From Bufo bufo (taxonomy: Eukaryota > Chordata > Amphibia > Anura > Bufonidae), in NCBI RefSeq assembly GCF_905171765.1, contig NC_053390.1:589676293-589740292 (forward strand): DNA of 64,000 nt. The letters run 5' to 3'. This document shows, in pieces, positions 39,324 through 50,559 of this stretch. How positions within the stretch are numbered: position 1 is the stretch's first letter; every line of letters starts with the position of its first letter. The notes under the pieces were generated by a model. The model worked only from the letters and a program-made list of their open reading frames with translations, did no database searches and was not told where the DNA came from. Position numbers and translations under genes: made by a program.

Positions 39324-39631
39324 TTAAAGGGGTTGTCCAGCATTAGAAAAACATGGTCATCAAGAGTAATATCCTGAAAAATTCTTTAAAGGTGCCTGTA
39401 TATGTTCAGTAGCTGTTAGCTGAAATCTATCTCTTATCACTCCTCCATACACGTACACGATCGAACGTATGTTTTTGAAGGGGAGAGAAGAAAAAGTCTC
39501 TGCCAGACATCGCTGGCGGCAACTTATCTCCCAGGAGAACAAAAGAATCATTCGAAAAAAAAAATCTGTTTACCCGATTCTTTTCTCCCCCAACATAATC
39601 TCTCAGGGAAGATTCGGGAGCTCCCCATACA
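39324..39631. repeat. T2-type left end and adjoining MITE piece
   Basis: TTAAAGGGGTTGTCCAGC starts at 39324 with no matching right end. From ~39388 'aaaggtgcctgtatatgttc' through 'agctccccatacata' (39630) looks like a separate decayed MITE. Confidence 0.5.
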
Positions 39632-39633
39632 TA

Positions 39634-39905
39634 CAGTCAGGTCCATAAATATTGGGACATCGACACAATTCTAAGATTTTTGGCTCTATACACCACCACA
39701 ATGGATTTGAAATGAAACGAACAAGATGTTCTTTAACTGCAGACTGTCGGCTTTAATTTGAGGGCATTTACATCCAAATCAGGTGAATGGTGTAGGAATT
39801 ACAACAGTTTGCATATGTGCCTCCTACTTGTTAAGGGACCAAAAGTAATAGGACAGAATAATAATCATAAATCAAACTTTCACTTTTTAATACTTGGTTG
39901 CATAG
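39634..39905 (+). mobile_element. Tc1-like 5' end, truncated
   Basis: After TA, CAGTCAGGTCCATAAATATT then 'gggacatcgacacaattct' is a recognisable Tc1/mariner terminal repeat, followed by its 5' leader ('ggctttaatttgagggca'). No transposase or right end remains. It ends about 190 bases before the next PDE5A exon. Confidence 0.75.
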
Positions 39906-40093
39906 CCTAATGCGTATTTTTACATATATTTGTGACATTATATAATACTTTCTCTAATGGTATCTCTTTTTATACTGTTAACTTTATCAACAAGTTGAAA
40001 CTCTATCAAGCATTCCCCTTCTTTTGCTCCTACTATATATTCTGTATGATAAAGTTTTACATTGTACTAACTAAATATATTTGTCACTTTCAG

Positions 40094-40168
40094 ATAGCTG
40101 AACTTGTTGCAACAGAATTTTACGACCAAGGAGATAAAGAGAGGCAGGAACTTAACACTGAGCCAATT
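40094..40168 (+). CDS. PDE5A: PDE5A exon, M-loop region
   Basis: Acceptor 'gtcactttcag', donor 'gtaagt'. Exactly 25 codons, phase 0 at both ends: IAELVATEFYDQGDKERQEL ending NTEPI. The Val of LVATEF is the counterpart of human Val782 in the nucleotide pocket, and the rest enters the M-loop. Changes from mammals are conservative (Phe to Tyr, Arg to Lys, Thr to Ile at the end). Confidence 0.95.
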
Positions 40169-40525
40169 GTAAGTATAAAGTCCATTGCATAGATCTACTG
40201 TTAATCATGTTACATTGAAAAGTAAAATAAATAAAGGTAATGGTCTTTCATTCCTATGGGTGTGACCTGCTTATAACCTGGTATGATAAGGTGCATATGT
40301 GCCCTTTGTGCACCTAGAGCATATGAGTAATGGACAATATATTAGCCACTGCAGATATGTAAAGTAATAGCTTCCTCTGGCAGTACGAAATAGGGTCCCT
40401 GATGGGAACAACTTCTTTAACCTTTTTACATCTTGTGACGTAAATGTGTGGTACATGGTCCTGGACTTTAAATTCACACCTCTGTAAGTGTACAATGCAG
40501 AATAAAAGCGCCTGTTCCTCTAATC
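40169..40525. other. Intron, no recognisable feature
   Basis: Starts with a strong donor. No repeat terminus or exon was recognised before the MITE at 40529. Confidence 0.5.
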
Positions 40526-40528
40526 TAA

Positions 40529-40783
40529 GGCCTCATGCACACGGCCGTTGGGTGGCCGTGGCCGTATTGCGGCCCGCAAACGGCGGGTCGGCAATCCACG
40601 GCCGCCGGCCGTGTGCAACCAGCATCACGGATGCGGACCCATTTACTTGAATGCGTCCACAATTCCGGAGATGCGGAACGGAGTCACGGAACGGAACTGC
40701 GGACAAGAATAGGCAGTTCTATAAGGGGTGCCGGCCGGGTGTATTGCGGATCCGCAATACACTATGGACGTGTGAATGGACCC
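40529..40783. mobile_element. Harbinger-type MITE, TAA duplication
   Basis: Ends GGCCTCATGCACACGGCCG and 'gacgtgtgaatggaccc', with TAA on both sides (40526-40528, 40784-40786). The interior is GC-rich ('cggccgtggccgtattgcgg'). Confidence 0.82.
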
Positions 40784-40786
40784 TAA

Positions 40787-41198
40787 TACCGCTACCTCTA
40801 TTTGACTTAACAATCACTTGGCATCTATTGCTACCCCACTTACAGTGGAAAACTTAAAACATATATATATATAAAGAATAATTGTCCCCCAGAGGTATTT
40901 TAGGACCACATGGAGATCACTAATTTCATGCAGCATTCAGCGCTGCAGTTATGTGGCAAAATCTTTTGTGACTTATTTTGGTGGAAAAACAAATTTCCAC
41001 CTCCTCCATTAACTTCCTCCTCTCTTCATTCTCATCATCAACACACACACTGACTTGACCCCCCACCCTCCCAGCTATATATATATAAGTGGTACTAGCA
41101 CCACCTAGGGGCGGATAAAGGTAAATGTCACTGCCAGTTTGTTAAAGGGAATTACAGCGTGATACCACAATACATTTGATATGACATTTAGCAACAGT
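40787..41198. other. Intron between MITE and piggyBac element
   Basis: Short (TA)n runs at ~40861 and ~41074; no gene or other repeat was recognised. Confidence 0.5.
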
Positions 41199-41639
41199 TT
41201 AACCACCTCGGCCCCCAGTACTTAAACACCCTGAAAGACCAGGCCACTTTTTACACTACTGACCTACACTACTTTCACCGTTTGTTGCTCGGTCATGCAA
41301 CTTACCACCCAAATGAATTTTACCTCCTTTTCTTCTCACTAATAGAGCTTTCATTTGGTGGTATTTCCTAGCTGCTGACATTTTTACTTTTTTTGTTATT
41401 AATCGAAATTTAACGATTTTTTTGCAAAAAAATGACATTTTTCACTTTCAGGTGTAAAATTTTGCAAAAAAAACGACATCCATATAGAAATTTTGCTCTA
41501 AATTTATAGTTCTACATGTCTTTGATAAAAAAAAAATGTTTGGGTAAAAAAAAAATGGTTTGGGTAAAAGTTATAGCGTTTACAAACTATGGTACAAAAA
41601 TGTGAATTTCCGCTTTTTGAAGCAGCTCTGACTTTCTGA

Positions 41640-44600
41640 GCACCTGTCATGTTTCCTGAGGTTCTACAATGCCCAGACAGTACAAACACCCCACAAATGA
41701 CCCCATTTCTGAAAGTAGACACCCTAAGGTATTCACTGATGGGCATAGTGAGTTCATAGAACTTTTTATTTTTTGTCACAAGTTAGCGGAAAATGATGAT
41801 TTTTTTTTTTTCTTACAAAGTCTCATATTCCACTAACTTGTGACAAAAAATAAAAAGTTCTATGAACTCACTATGCCCATCAGCGAATACCTTGGGGTGT
41901 CTTCTTTCCAAAATGGGGTCACTTGTGGGGTAGTTATACTGCCCTGGCATTCTAGGGGCCCAAATGTGTGGTAAGGAGTTTGAAATCAAATTCTGTAAAA
42001 AATGAGCTGTGAAATCCGAAAGGTGCTCTTTGGAATATGGGCCCCTTTGCCCACCTAGGCTGCAAAAAAGTGTCACACATCTGGTATCTCCGTACTCAGG
42101 AGAAGGTGGGGAATGTGTTTTGGGGTGTCATTTTATATATACCCATGCTGGGTGAGAGAAATATCTTGGCAAAAGACAACTTTTCCCATTTTTTTATACA
42201 AAGTTGGCATTTGACCAAGATATTTATCTCACCCAGCATGGGTATATGTAAAAAGACACCCCAAAACACATTCCTCAACTTCTCCTGAGTACGGGGATAC
42301 CAGATGTGTGACACTTTTTTGCAGCCTAGGTGGGCAAAGGGGCCCATATTGCAAAGAGCACCTTTCGGATTTCACAGCTCATTTTTTACAGAATTTGATT
42401 TCAAACTCCTTACCACACATTTGGGCCCCTAGAATGCCAGGGCAGTATAACTACCCCACAAGTGACCCCATTTTGGAAAGAAGACACCCCAAGGTATTCC
42501 GTGAGGGGCATGGCGAGTTCCTAGAATTTTTTATTTTTTGTCACAAGTTAGTGGAAAATGATGATTTTTTTTTTATTTTTTTTTCATACAAAGTCTCATA
42601 TTCCACAAACTTGTGACAAAAAATAAAAACTTCCATGAACTCACTATGCCCATCAGCGAATACCTTGGGGTCTCTTCTTTCCAAAATGGGGTCACTTGTG
42701 CGGTAGTTATACTGCCCTGGCATTCTAGGGGCCCAAATGTGTGGTAAGGAGTTTGAAATCAAATTCTGTAAAAAATGAGCTGTGAAATCCGAAAGGTGCT
42801 CTTTGCAATATGGGCCCCTTTGCCCACCTAGGCTGCAAAAAAGTGTCACACATCTGGTATCCCCGTACTCAGGAGAAGTTGAGGAACGTGTTTTGGGGTG
42901 TCTTTTTACATATACCCATGCTGGGTGAGATAAATATCTTGGTCAAATGCCAACTTTGTATAAAAAAATGTGAAAAGTTGTCTTTTGCCAAGATATTTCT
43001 TTCACCCAGCATAGGTATATATAAAATGACACCCCAAAACACATTCCCCACCTTCTCCTGAGTACGGAGATACCAGATGTGTGACACTTTTTTGCAGCCT
43101 AGGTGGGCAAAGGGGCCCATATTCCAAAGAGCACCTTTCGGATTTCACAGCTCATTTTTTACAGAATTTGATTTCAAACTCCTTACCACACATTTGGGCC
43201 CCTAGAATGCCAAGGCAGTATAACTACATCACAAGTGACCCCATTTTGGAAAGAAGACACCCCAAGGTATTCCGTGAGGGGCATGGCGAGTTCCTAGAAT
43301 TTTTTATTTTTTGTCACAAGTTAGTGGAAAATGATGATTTTTTCTTTTTTTTTTTTTTCATACAAAGTCTCATATTCCACAAACTTGTGACAAAAAATAA
43401 AAACTTCCATGAACTCACTATGCCCATCAGCGAATACCTTGGGGTCTCTTCTTTCCAAAATGGGGTCACTTGTGGGGTAGTTATACTGCCCTGGCATTCT
43501 AGGGGCCCAAATGTGTGGTAAGGAGTTTGAAATCAAATTCTGTAAAAAATGAGCTGTGAAATCCGAAAGGTGCTCTTTGGAATATGGGCCCCTTTGCCCA
43601 CCTAGGCTGCAAAAAAGTGTCACACATCTGGTATCTCCGTACTCAGGAGAAGGTGGGGAATGTGTTTTGGGGTGTCATTTTATATATACCTATGCTGGGT
43701 GAGAGAAATATCTTGGCAAAAGACAACTTTTCCCATTTTTTTATACAAAGTTGGCATTTGACCAAGATATTTATCTCACCCAGCATGGGTATATGTAAAA
43801 AGACACCCCAAAACACATTCCTCAACTTCTCCTGAGTACGGGGATACCAGATGTGTGACACTTTTTTGCAGCCTAGGTGGGCAAAGGGGCCCATATTCCA
43901 AAGAGCACCTTTCGGATTTCACAGCTCATTTTTTACAGAATTTGATTTCAAACTCCTTACCACACATTTGGGCCCCTAGAATGCCAGGGCAGTATAACTA
44001 CCCCACAAGTGACCCCATTTTGGAAAGAAGAGACCCCAAGGTATTCGCTGATGGGCATAGTGAGTTCATGGAAGTTTTTATTTTTTGTCACAAGTTTGTG
44101 GAATATGAGACTTTGTATGAAAAAAAAAAAAAAAAAAAAAAATCATCATTTTCCACTAACTTGTGACAAAAAATAAAAAATTCTAGGAACTCGCCATGCC
44201 CCTCACGGAATACCTTGGGGTGTCTTCTTTCCAAAATGGGGTCACTTGTGGGGTAGTTATACTGCCCTGGCATTTTCCAGGGGCCCTAATGTCTGGTAAG
44301 TAGGTAAATGACCTGTGAAATCCGAAAGGTGCTCTTTGGAATGTGGGCCCCTTTGCCCACCTAGGCTGCAAAAAAGTGTCACACATCTGGTATCTCCGTA
44401 CTCAGGAGAAGGTGGGGAATGTGTTTTGGGGTGTCATTTTACATATACCCATGCTGGGTGAGAGAAATATCTTGGCAAAAGACAACTTTTCCCATTTTTT
44501 TTATACAAAGTTGGCATTTGACCAAGATATTTACCTCACCCAGCATGGGTATATGTAAAATGACACCCCAAAACATATTCCCCAACTTCTGCTGAATACG

Positions 44601-45030
44601 GAGATACCACATGTGTGACACTTTTTTGCAGCCTAGGTGGGCAAAGGTGCCCAAATTCCTTTTAGGGGGGCATTTTTAGACATTTGGATACCAGACTTCT
44701 TCTCACGCTTTGGGGCCCCTAAAATGCCAGGGCAGTATAAATACCCCACATGTGACCCCATTTTGGAAAGAAGACACCCCAAGGTATTCAATGAGGGGCA
44801 TGGCGAGTTCATTGAAAAAAAAAAAATTTGCCACAAGTTAGCGGAAATTGATTTTTTGGATTTTGTTCTCACAAAGTCTCCCTTCCGCTAACTTGGGACA
44901 AAAATTTCAATCTTTCATGGACTCAATATGCCCCTTAGCGAATACCTTGGGGTGTCTTCTTTCCAAAATGGTGTTATTTGTGGGGTGTTTGTACTGCCCT
45001 GGCATTTGAGGGTCTCCGCAATCATTACAT
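41640..45030. repeat. Ladder of alternating inverted ~385-bp arms
   Basis: One sequence block recurs on the + strand near 42037, 42810, 43584 and 44343 (spacing ~773, 774, 759). It recurs inverted at about 42096-42347, 42869-43120, 43643-43894 and 44439-44654. The ~773-bp repeat is thus itself a palindrome. Dyad centres fall near 41808, 42190, 42572, 42962, 43340, 43740, 44120, 44500 and 44860. One centre type is T-rich ('aaaatgatga' then poly-T, flanked by 'gtcacaagtt' and 'aacttgtgac'). The other lies within 'gacaacttttcccattt'. Arms are almost identical, except the outermost ones, which are more diverged. Open frames repeated here are artefacts. Confidence 0.92.
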
Positions 45031-45600
45031 GTATGCCCAGCATTAGGAGTTTCTGCTATTCTCCTTATATTGAGCATACGGGTAATGAGATTTTTTTTTT
45101 TCCGTTCAGCCTCTGGGCTGAAAGAAAAAAATGAACGGCACAGATTTCTTCATTCGCATCGATCAATGTGGATGAAAAAATCTCTGCCAAAAAAAGAAAA
45201 AGGAGGGGAAAGGCGTCTGCCAGGACATAGGAGCTCCGCCCCAACATCCATACCCACTTCAGCTCGTATGCCCTGGCAAACCAGATTTCTCCATTCACAT
45301 CAATCGATGTGGATGAATAAATCATTGCCGGGATTTTTTTTTTTATATATACAAAGTGTTTGCCAAAGTATATGAACACCGCCACCTCCTCAGCTCATAT
45401 GCCTCGGCAAACATATCTTTTACTGCAGAGGAGAAATCTCGTCTTGCAGCGCCGCATACACCGACTTGCGTGTAATCTGACAGCAGCGCAATGCTTCTGT
45501 CCGAATGCACATCAGTGCTGCAGCTGGTCGATCGGTTGGTCCACCTGGAAGGTAAAAAAAACAAAACAAAAAAGAAAAAACCAGGCCGCAAAGCAATAAC

Positions 45601-45606
45601 TTTATT
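45601..45606 (-). terminator. Poly(A) signal for piggyBac transposase
   Basis: AATAAA on the minus strand, 260 bases past the transposase stop codon and before the inverted array. It is the nearest good signal; use is inferred. Confidence 0.45.
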
Positions 45607-45865
45607 AACTTTAGAACAGAACATATTAACTTTTTAAAACTTTTTAAACTTTTTTACTTACCGGTAATTTTTTTTTTGTTTAGTTTTTTTTACCTTTATA
45701 GAACAAACCTCTCCTTCCCCATGGGACAATGTGCAAAGCGCAAATCGCCCAAAGATGTGGCGAAGTACGTTATGCACTTTATCCCAGGTGAAAGGAGAGG
45801 TTTGCAGCAGCTGAGAGTAAAAGGGCCCTAATAGCCCTGTGTGCCTGTCCTGTGAGATGCAATCC

Positions 45866-47827
45866 CTATGCTAGGTGTACCTGTGTGTGGTACTTCCGGA
45901 AACACTCTCCATAGCATAGGGCAGGGTGGTCAGCACAGTCAGGACAGAAATAGCGGGTGTCATGCCTTATTCCACTCCTGCTACAGACACGACATCTTTT
46001 TCGGGGTGACGGTTGGGTTGAGGTACCAGGAACGACACTGGGGAAATGTCGCTCGTGTAGACGGCTAACTACACTGGGGGATGGGGCCACGGAACCTCCT
46101 GGGTAAAGGAGGTTCTCGATGATCTCTTCCTGGAATTTGAGGAAAGATCGTGTTCTCCCAGCCTTACTGTAGAGAACAAAACTATTGTACAGCGCCAATT
46201 GAATTAAATATACAGACACCTTCTTATACCAGCGTCTGGTTCTGCGGGAAACTAAATACGGAGACAACATCTGGTCATTGAAGTCCACCCCTCCCATGAG
46301 CGCATTATAGTCGTGGACACAGAGGGGCTTTTCAATGACACGGGTTGCTCGCTCAATTTGGATTGTCGTGTCTGCGTGAATGGAGGAGAGCATGTAAACG
46401 TCACGCTTGTCTCTCCATTTCACCGCGAGCAGTTCTTCGTTACACAAGGCAGCCCTCTGCCCCCTTGCAAGACGGGTGGTTACAAGCCGTTGGGGGAAGC
46501 CCACGCGACTAGTTCGCGCGGTGCCACAGGCGCAAATCCGTTCTAGAAACAAATGCCTAAAGAGGGCCACACTTGTGTAAAAATTGTCCACATAAAGATG
46601 GTACCCCTTGCCGAATAAGGGTGACACCAAGTCCCAGACTGTCTTCCCACTGCTCCCCAGGTAGTCAGGGCAACCGACCGGCTCCAGGGTCTGATCTTTT
46701 CCCTCATAGATCCGAAATTTGTGGGTATAGCCTGTGGCCCTTTCACAGAGCTTATACAATTTGACCCCATACCGGGCACGCTTGCTTGGGATGTACTGTT
46801 TGAAGCCAAGGCGCCCGGTAAAATGTATTAGGGACTCGTCTACGCAGATGTTTTGCTCGGGGGTATACAAATCTGCAAATTTCTGGTTGAAATGGTCTAT
46901 GAGGGGCCGAATTTTGTGGAGCCGGTCAAAAGCTGGGTGGCCTCTGGGACGGGAGGTGGTGTTGTCGCTAAAATGCAGGAAACGGAGGATGGCCTCAAAT
47001 CGTGCCCTGGACATAGCAGCAGAGAACATGGGCATGTGATGAATCGGGTGCGTTGACCAATATGACCGCAATTCATGCTTTTTTGTCAGGCCCATGTTGA
47101 GGAGAAGGCCCAAAAAAATTTTAATTTCGGAAACTTGGACTGGTTTCCACCGGAAAGGCTGGGCATAAAAGCTTCCCGGGTTGGCGGATATAAATTGTGT
47201 GGCATATTGGTTGGTCTCTGCCACGACTAAGTCCAAGAGCTCCGCAGTCAAGAACAGCTCAAAAAATCCCAGGGCCGAACCGATTTGAGCCGTCTCAACC
47301 CGAACTCCAGACTGGGCGGTGAAAGGGGGAACTACAGGTGCGGCTGAAGTTGGTGACTGCCAATCAGGGTTTGCCAGCACCTCAGGGATTCTAGGGGCTC
47401 TACGGGCCTGTCTGTGCGGTGGCTGCGATGGGGTAACTAGTGCACGTGCCACCGTACCAGCTTCAACTGCCCTTCTGGTGCTCGCCACGTCACCATGTTG
47501 TACGGCAGTGCTGGTACTAGGTCCATGGAGGGCTGCGCTGCTGGTGTATGCCTCACCACGTGATCCGGCAGCGACAGCCCCACTCTGCTGCTCTTGAAGC
47601 GGATCCTGCATAACCTGTGGTCTAGCGACACGGGGCCGGGTACGCCTGGTGCTGCCAGGGACCTCCACCTCCTCGTCCGAACTTTGGGTCAGAGAGCCAC
47701 TGCTTTCCACAGGTTCATATTCTGACCCGCTAGATTCATCAGATGAGGGTTCCCACTCCTCATCCGACTGGGTCAGAATCCTGTAGGCCTCTTCAGAAGA
47801 ATACCCCCTGTTTGACATTTTGGACAA
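45866..47827 (-). CDS. piggyBac transposase, intact 653 aa
   Basis: Cut-and-paste transposase acting at TTAA sites. Residues 1-150 are acidic and low-complexity (SDEEWEPSSDESSGSEYEP). The DDE_Tnp_1_7-type core follows from ~185. The three catalytic aspartates are visible at D330 (NICVDESLIHFTGR), D414 (LYVDNFYTS) and D515 (MGGVDFNDQM). The C-terminal Cys-rich domain (~612-648, CRVCSRSG, FCPDCADHP, CYGECFRKYH) would bind the terminal repeats. No stop or frameshift interrupts it, and the length is usual for the family. The chosen Met gives MSKMSNRG; Met4 is an alternative. With both ends and TTAA in place, the element may be active or only recently silent. The sequence cannot tell whether it is expressed. 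Confidence 0.93.
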   Translation of the reverse strand: MSKMSNRGYSSEEAYRILTQSDEEWEPSSDESSGSEYEPVESSGSLTQSSDEEVEVPGSTRRTRPRVARPQVMQDPLQEQQSGAVAAGSRGEAYTSSAALHGPSTSTAVQHGDVASTRRAVEAGTVARALVTPSQPPHRQARRAPRIPEVLANPDWQSPTSAAPVVPPFTAQSGVRVETAQIGSALGFFELFLTAELLDLVVAETNQYATQFISANPGSFYAQPFRWKPVQVSEIKIFLGLLLNMGLTKKHELRSYWSTHPIHHMPMFSAAMSRARFEAILRFLHFSDNTTSRPRGHPAFDRLHKIRPLIDHFNQKFADLYTPEQNICVDESLIHFTGRLGFKQYIPSKRARYGVKLYKLCERATGYTHKFRIYEGKDQTLEPVGCPDYLGSSGKTVWDLVSPLFGKGYHLYVDNFYTSVALFRHLFLERICACGTARTSRVGFPQRLVTTRLARGQRAALCNEELLAVKWRDKRDVYMLSSIHADTTIQIERATRVIEKPLCVHDYNALMGGVDFNDQMLSPYLVSRRTRRWYKKVSVYLIQLALYNSFVLYSKAGRTRSFLKFQEEIIENLLYPGGSVAPSPSVVSRLHERHFPSVVPGTSTQPSPRKRCRVCSRSGIRHDTRYFCPDCADHPALCYGECFRKYHTQVHLA

Positions 47828-48719
47828 CTAAATTTAGGGGTATTCCCTGAGACTACCCAAGAAAAAAAGCAAGCCTGTCTTACAAAGGGGAGGCTAGCGA
47901 AGTACCGGAGGCCGCTGCGGTTGATAAAAAATATCAAAACTGATTTTTTTATCGCCGCAGTGCGTGTAAAATGAATGTGCAGTGATCAAAAAAATATATA
48001 TTTTTTGTCACTGCGGTGGGGCGGGCGTGGGTGAACGCACGTGTGGGCGACCGATCAGGCCTGATCGGGCAAACACTGCGTTTTGGGTGGAGGGCGAACT
48101 AAAGTGACACTAATACTATTATAGATCTGACCGTGATCAGTTTTGATCACTTACAGATACTATAAAAGTACAAATGCTGATTAGCGATACGCTAACTACC
48201 TAACCAAGGGGCCTAAACTATCCCTAAAACCTAACAGCCAATACTAGTGAAAAAAAAAAAGTGACAGTTTACACTGATCACTTTTTTTCCTTTCACTTGT
48301 GATTGACAGCGGCGATCAAAGGGGTGATCAAAGGGTTAATTGGGGTGCAGGGGGGTGATCAGGGGCTACAGTGAAGTGTTTGGTGCTACTCACAGTGATG
48401 TCTGCTTCTCTGCTGGATCCAACCGACGAAAAGGACCAGCAGAGAAGCAGAGAAGCCATATAACAGATCATATTTACTAATATGATCGGTTATATGGCTT
48501 GTGATTGGATTTTTTTAAAATCGCCAGCCTGCCAGCCAATGATCAATGCTGGCAGGCTGGTGACGAACTTGTCCTTTAACTTTTGCCGGCCCGCGATGCG
48601 CATGCGCGGGCCGGCTTGGAGCGAAATCTCGCGTCTCGCGAGATGACGCGTATATGCGTGACTGTGCGCAGCGCTGCCACCTCCGGAACGCGAATCTGCG
48701 TACAGCGGTCCGGAGGTGG
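47828..48719 (-). promoter_or_regulatory. Leader and right end of piggyBac
   Basis: Non-coding DNA between the transposase start and the terminal repeat; it should hold the promoter, but no TATA position can be fixed. 'gcagagaagcagagaagc' words near 48400-48450 and a dyad 'gccagcctgccagcc' / 'ggcaggctgg' near 48520-48560 are present. At the end, CCACCTCCGGA (48676) faces TCCGGAGGTGG, giving a terminal hairpin. Confidence 0.45.
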
Positions 48720-48925
48720 TTAAAGTGCCCAGATATAGCACATAGTGGGACACTGCATCAAGATGAATCAGGCGTGGATCAGCCAGGATTTCCACACACC
48801 AATGCCTGATTCATCAGACTAGATTATCCATGGTGCCACACCAATAATTTGACAAAAGATACCGGTTTCCTCTGGCTACCTGCCTCAGCTACTATTCTGA
48901 TGCTGCAACCCGCCTGATGCCACAC

Positions 48926-49780
48926 ATCTGATGCCAAGTGCTCCAAACTATGTCACCTTGCCACTTTGTGGTCTCCTCATGCTGCTGCCATCTCCACACT
49001 ATGTAATCTTGCCACTCTGTGGTCTCCTCATGCCTCTGCCATTTTCACACTATGTTACCTTGTCACTCTGTGGTCTCCTAATGCTGCTGCCATCTCCACA
49101 CTATGTCACCTTGTCACTCTGTGGTATCCTGCTGCTGCTGCAATATCCACGCTATGTCACCTTGCCACTCTGTGGTCTCCTCATGCTGCTGCCATCACCA
49201 CACTATGTCACCTTGCCACTCTGTGGTATCCTGCTGCTGCTGCTGCCCTATCCACGGTATGTCACCTTGGCACTCTGTGGCCTCCTGATGCTGCCACCAC
49301 CTCCAAACTATGTCACCTTGCCACTCTGTGGTCTCCTCATGCTGCTGCCATCTCCACACTATGTCACCTTGCCACTCTGTGGTCTCTGGATGCTGCCGCC
49401 ACCTCCAAACTATGTCACCTTGCCACTCAGTGGCCTCATACTGCTGCCATCTACAGACTCTGTCATTGTGCCACTCTTTTAAAGTGTTTTTTTTTTTTTC
49501 AGTAAAAATAATGCGTGACTGAAAAACTCCTTTTGCTGTATGGACCGAATGATGTTGTGTATATATTATGAAACAACAAATATACAAAAAGTGCATGAAA
49601 ACAATGACAACCTCCTGATGCTGCCGCCACCTCCAGACTCAGTCATTGTGCCACTTGGTGGCCTCCTCATACTGCCGCCACCTTCAGACTCTGTCATTGT
49701 GCTACTCGGTGGCCTCCTCATACTGCTGCCAACTCCATACTCTGTCATTGTGCCACTCGGTGGCCTCATCATACTAGCCC
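48926..49780. repeat. 51-bp minisatellite
   Basis: Units read 'ctatgtcaccttgccactct' then 'gtggtctcctcatgctgctg' and 'ccatctccaca'. About ten copies lie at 48930-49480 and three more diverged ones at 49610-49780, with ~130 bases of other sequence between. CTG triplets vary in number. Because 51 is a multiple of three, three frames stay open for up to 183 codons; these are not taken as genes. Confidence 0.88.
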
Positions 49781-49800
49781 AAGTAATAAATCATTACTTG

Positions 49801-50503
49801 TGTTAGCCCAAGTAATAAATCATCACCGAACAATTGGTATAAATATAAGTTTATTCATGACAACATTTAAAAATCAATATACATGATGGATACAAATTAT
49901 GGTCCATAAAATCCAAGAGGGAACAAAAAGTAAGTGAGGGGGCAAAAATACCTGGGAAGGGAAGGCAAACTGGCACTGCAAAATATGTCAATACATAATT
50001 GTATAAAGTACTAACAATAGGGCATATAAAATCTTTCAGTTAGACCGCATATATGATATTATAAACAAGTAAGTGCAAGTGCGTAGCCCAAATATAGCAG
50101 CATAGGGTAAGTGAGGGGGCGACACGCGTAGGGTAAGTGAGGGGGCACTGGGAAGGTGGGTAGCTTGGTGTCTGCTTGTTTTATTAACTGTTACCATGTG
50201 ATGCTGCTATATTTGGGCTATGCACTTGCACTTTACTTGTTTATAATATCATATATGCGGTCTAACTGAAAGATTTTATATGCCCTATTGTTAGTACTTT
50301 ATACAATTATGTATTGCTATACTTTGCAGTGCCAGTTTGCCTTCCCTTCCCAGGTATTTTTGCCCCCTCACTTGTTATTTGTTCCCCCTTGGATTTTATG
50401 GACCATAATTTGAATCCATCATGTATATTGATTTTTAAATGTTGTCATGAATAAACTTATATTTATACCAATTGTTCGGTGATGATTTATTACTTGGGCT
50501 AAC
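49801..50503. mobile_element. Foldback element with ~300-bp arms
   Basis: The left arm (~49803-50105) starts 'ttagcccaagtaataaatca' and the right arm (~50201-50503) ends with its inverse. The arms are nearly identical and separated by ~95 bases containing 'aagtgagggggc' twice. 'tttattcatgac' near 49851 and its partner 'gtcatgaataaac' lie near the ends. No coding sequence. Just to the left a second 'tagcccaagtaataaatcat' occurs. The general plan (long arms, small loop, AATAAA near the tip) resembles the 53-kb element. Confidence 0.8.
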
Positions 50504-50559
50504 ACATCACGTATTATAGGTTGTATATTACTTTATGTGGCCCCTATTGGTCGTTGTGA

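Larger units (their letters stand above)
41203..48719 (-). mobile_element. Complete 7.5-kb piggyBac element
   Basis: TTAA flanks both ends (41199-41202 and 48720-48723). The left end reads CCACCTCGGCCCCCAGTAC and the right end, inverted, CCACCTCCGGACCGCTGTAC; about 15 of 19 positions agree. This is the TTAA duplication and CC-starting terminus of the piggyBac superfamily. Read on the minus strand, the order is: right end with a hairpin (48676-48687 facing 48706-48719), ~0.9 kb leader, transposase (47827 to 45866), poly(A) signal (45606-45601), ~0.5 kb with an imperfect ~145-bp direct repeat, then a 3.3-kb array of alternating inverted units, and the left end. It sits in the PDE5A intron between exons 5 and 6, antisense to the gene. 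Confidence 0.9.

Noticed and set aside
41813..44654. Many similar 80-146 codon open frames on both strands
   Set aside because: They are mirror copies created by the inverted array; no known domain, and position follows the repeat, not codon use.
48931..49505. Open frames of 183 and 179 codons
   Set aside because: Caused by the 51-bp minisatellite; several frames are open at once and the peptide is low-complexity.
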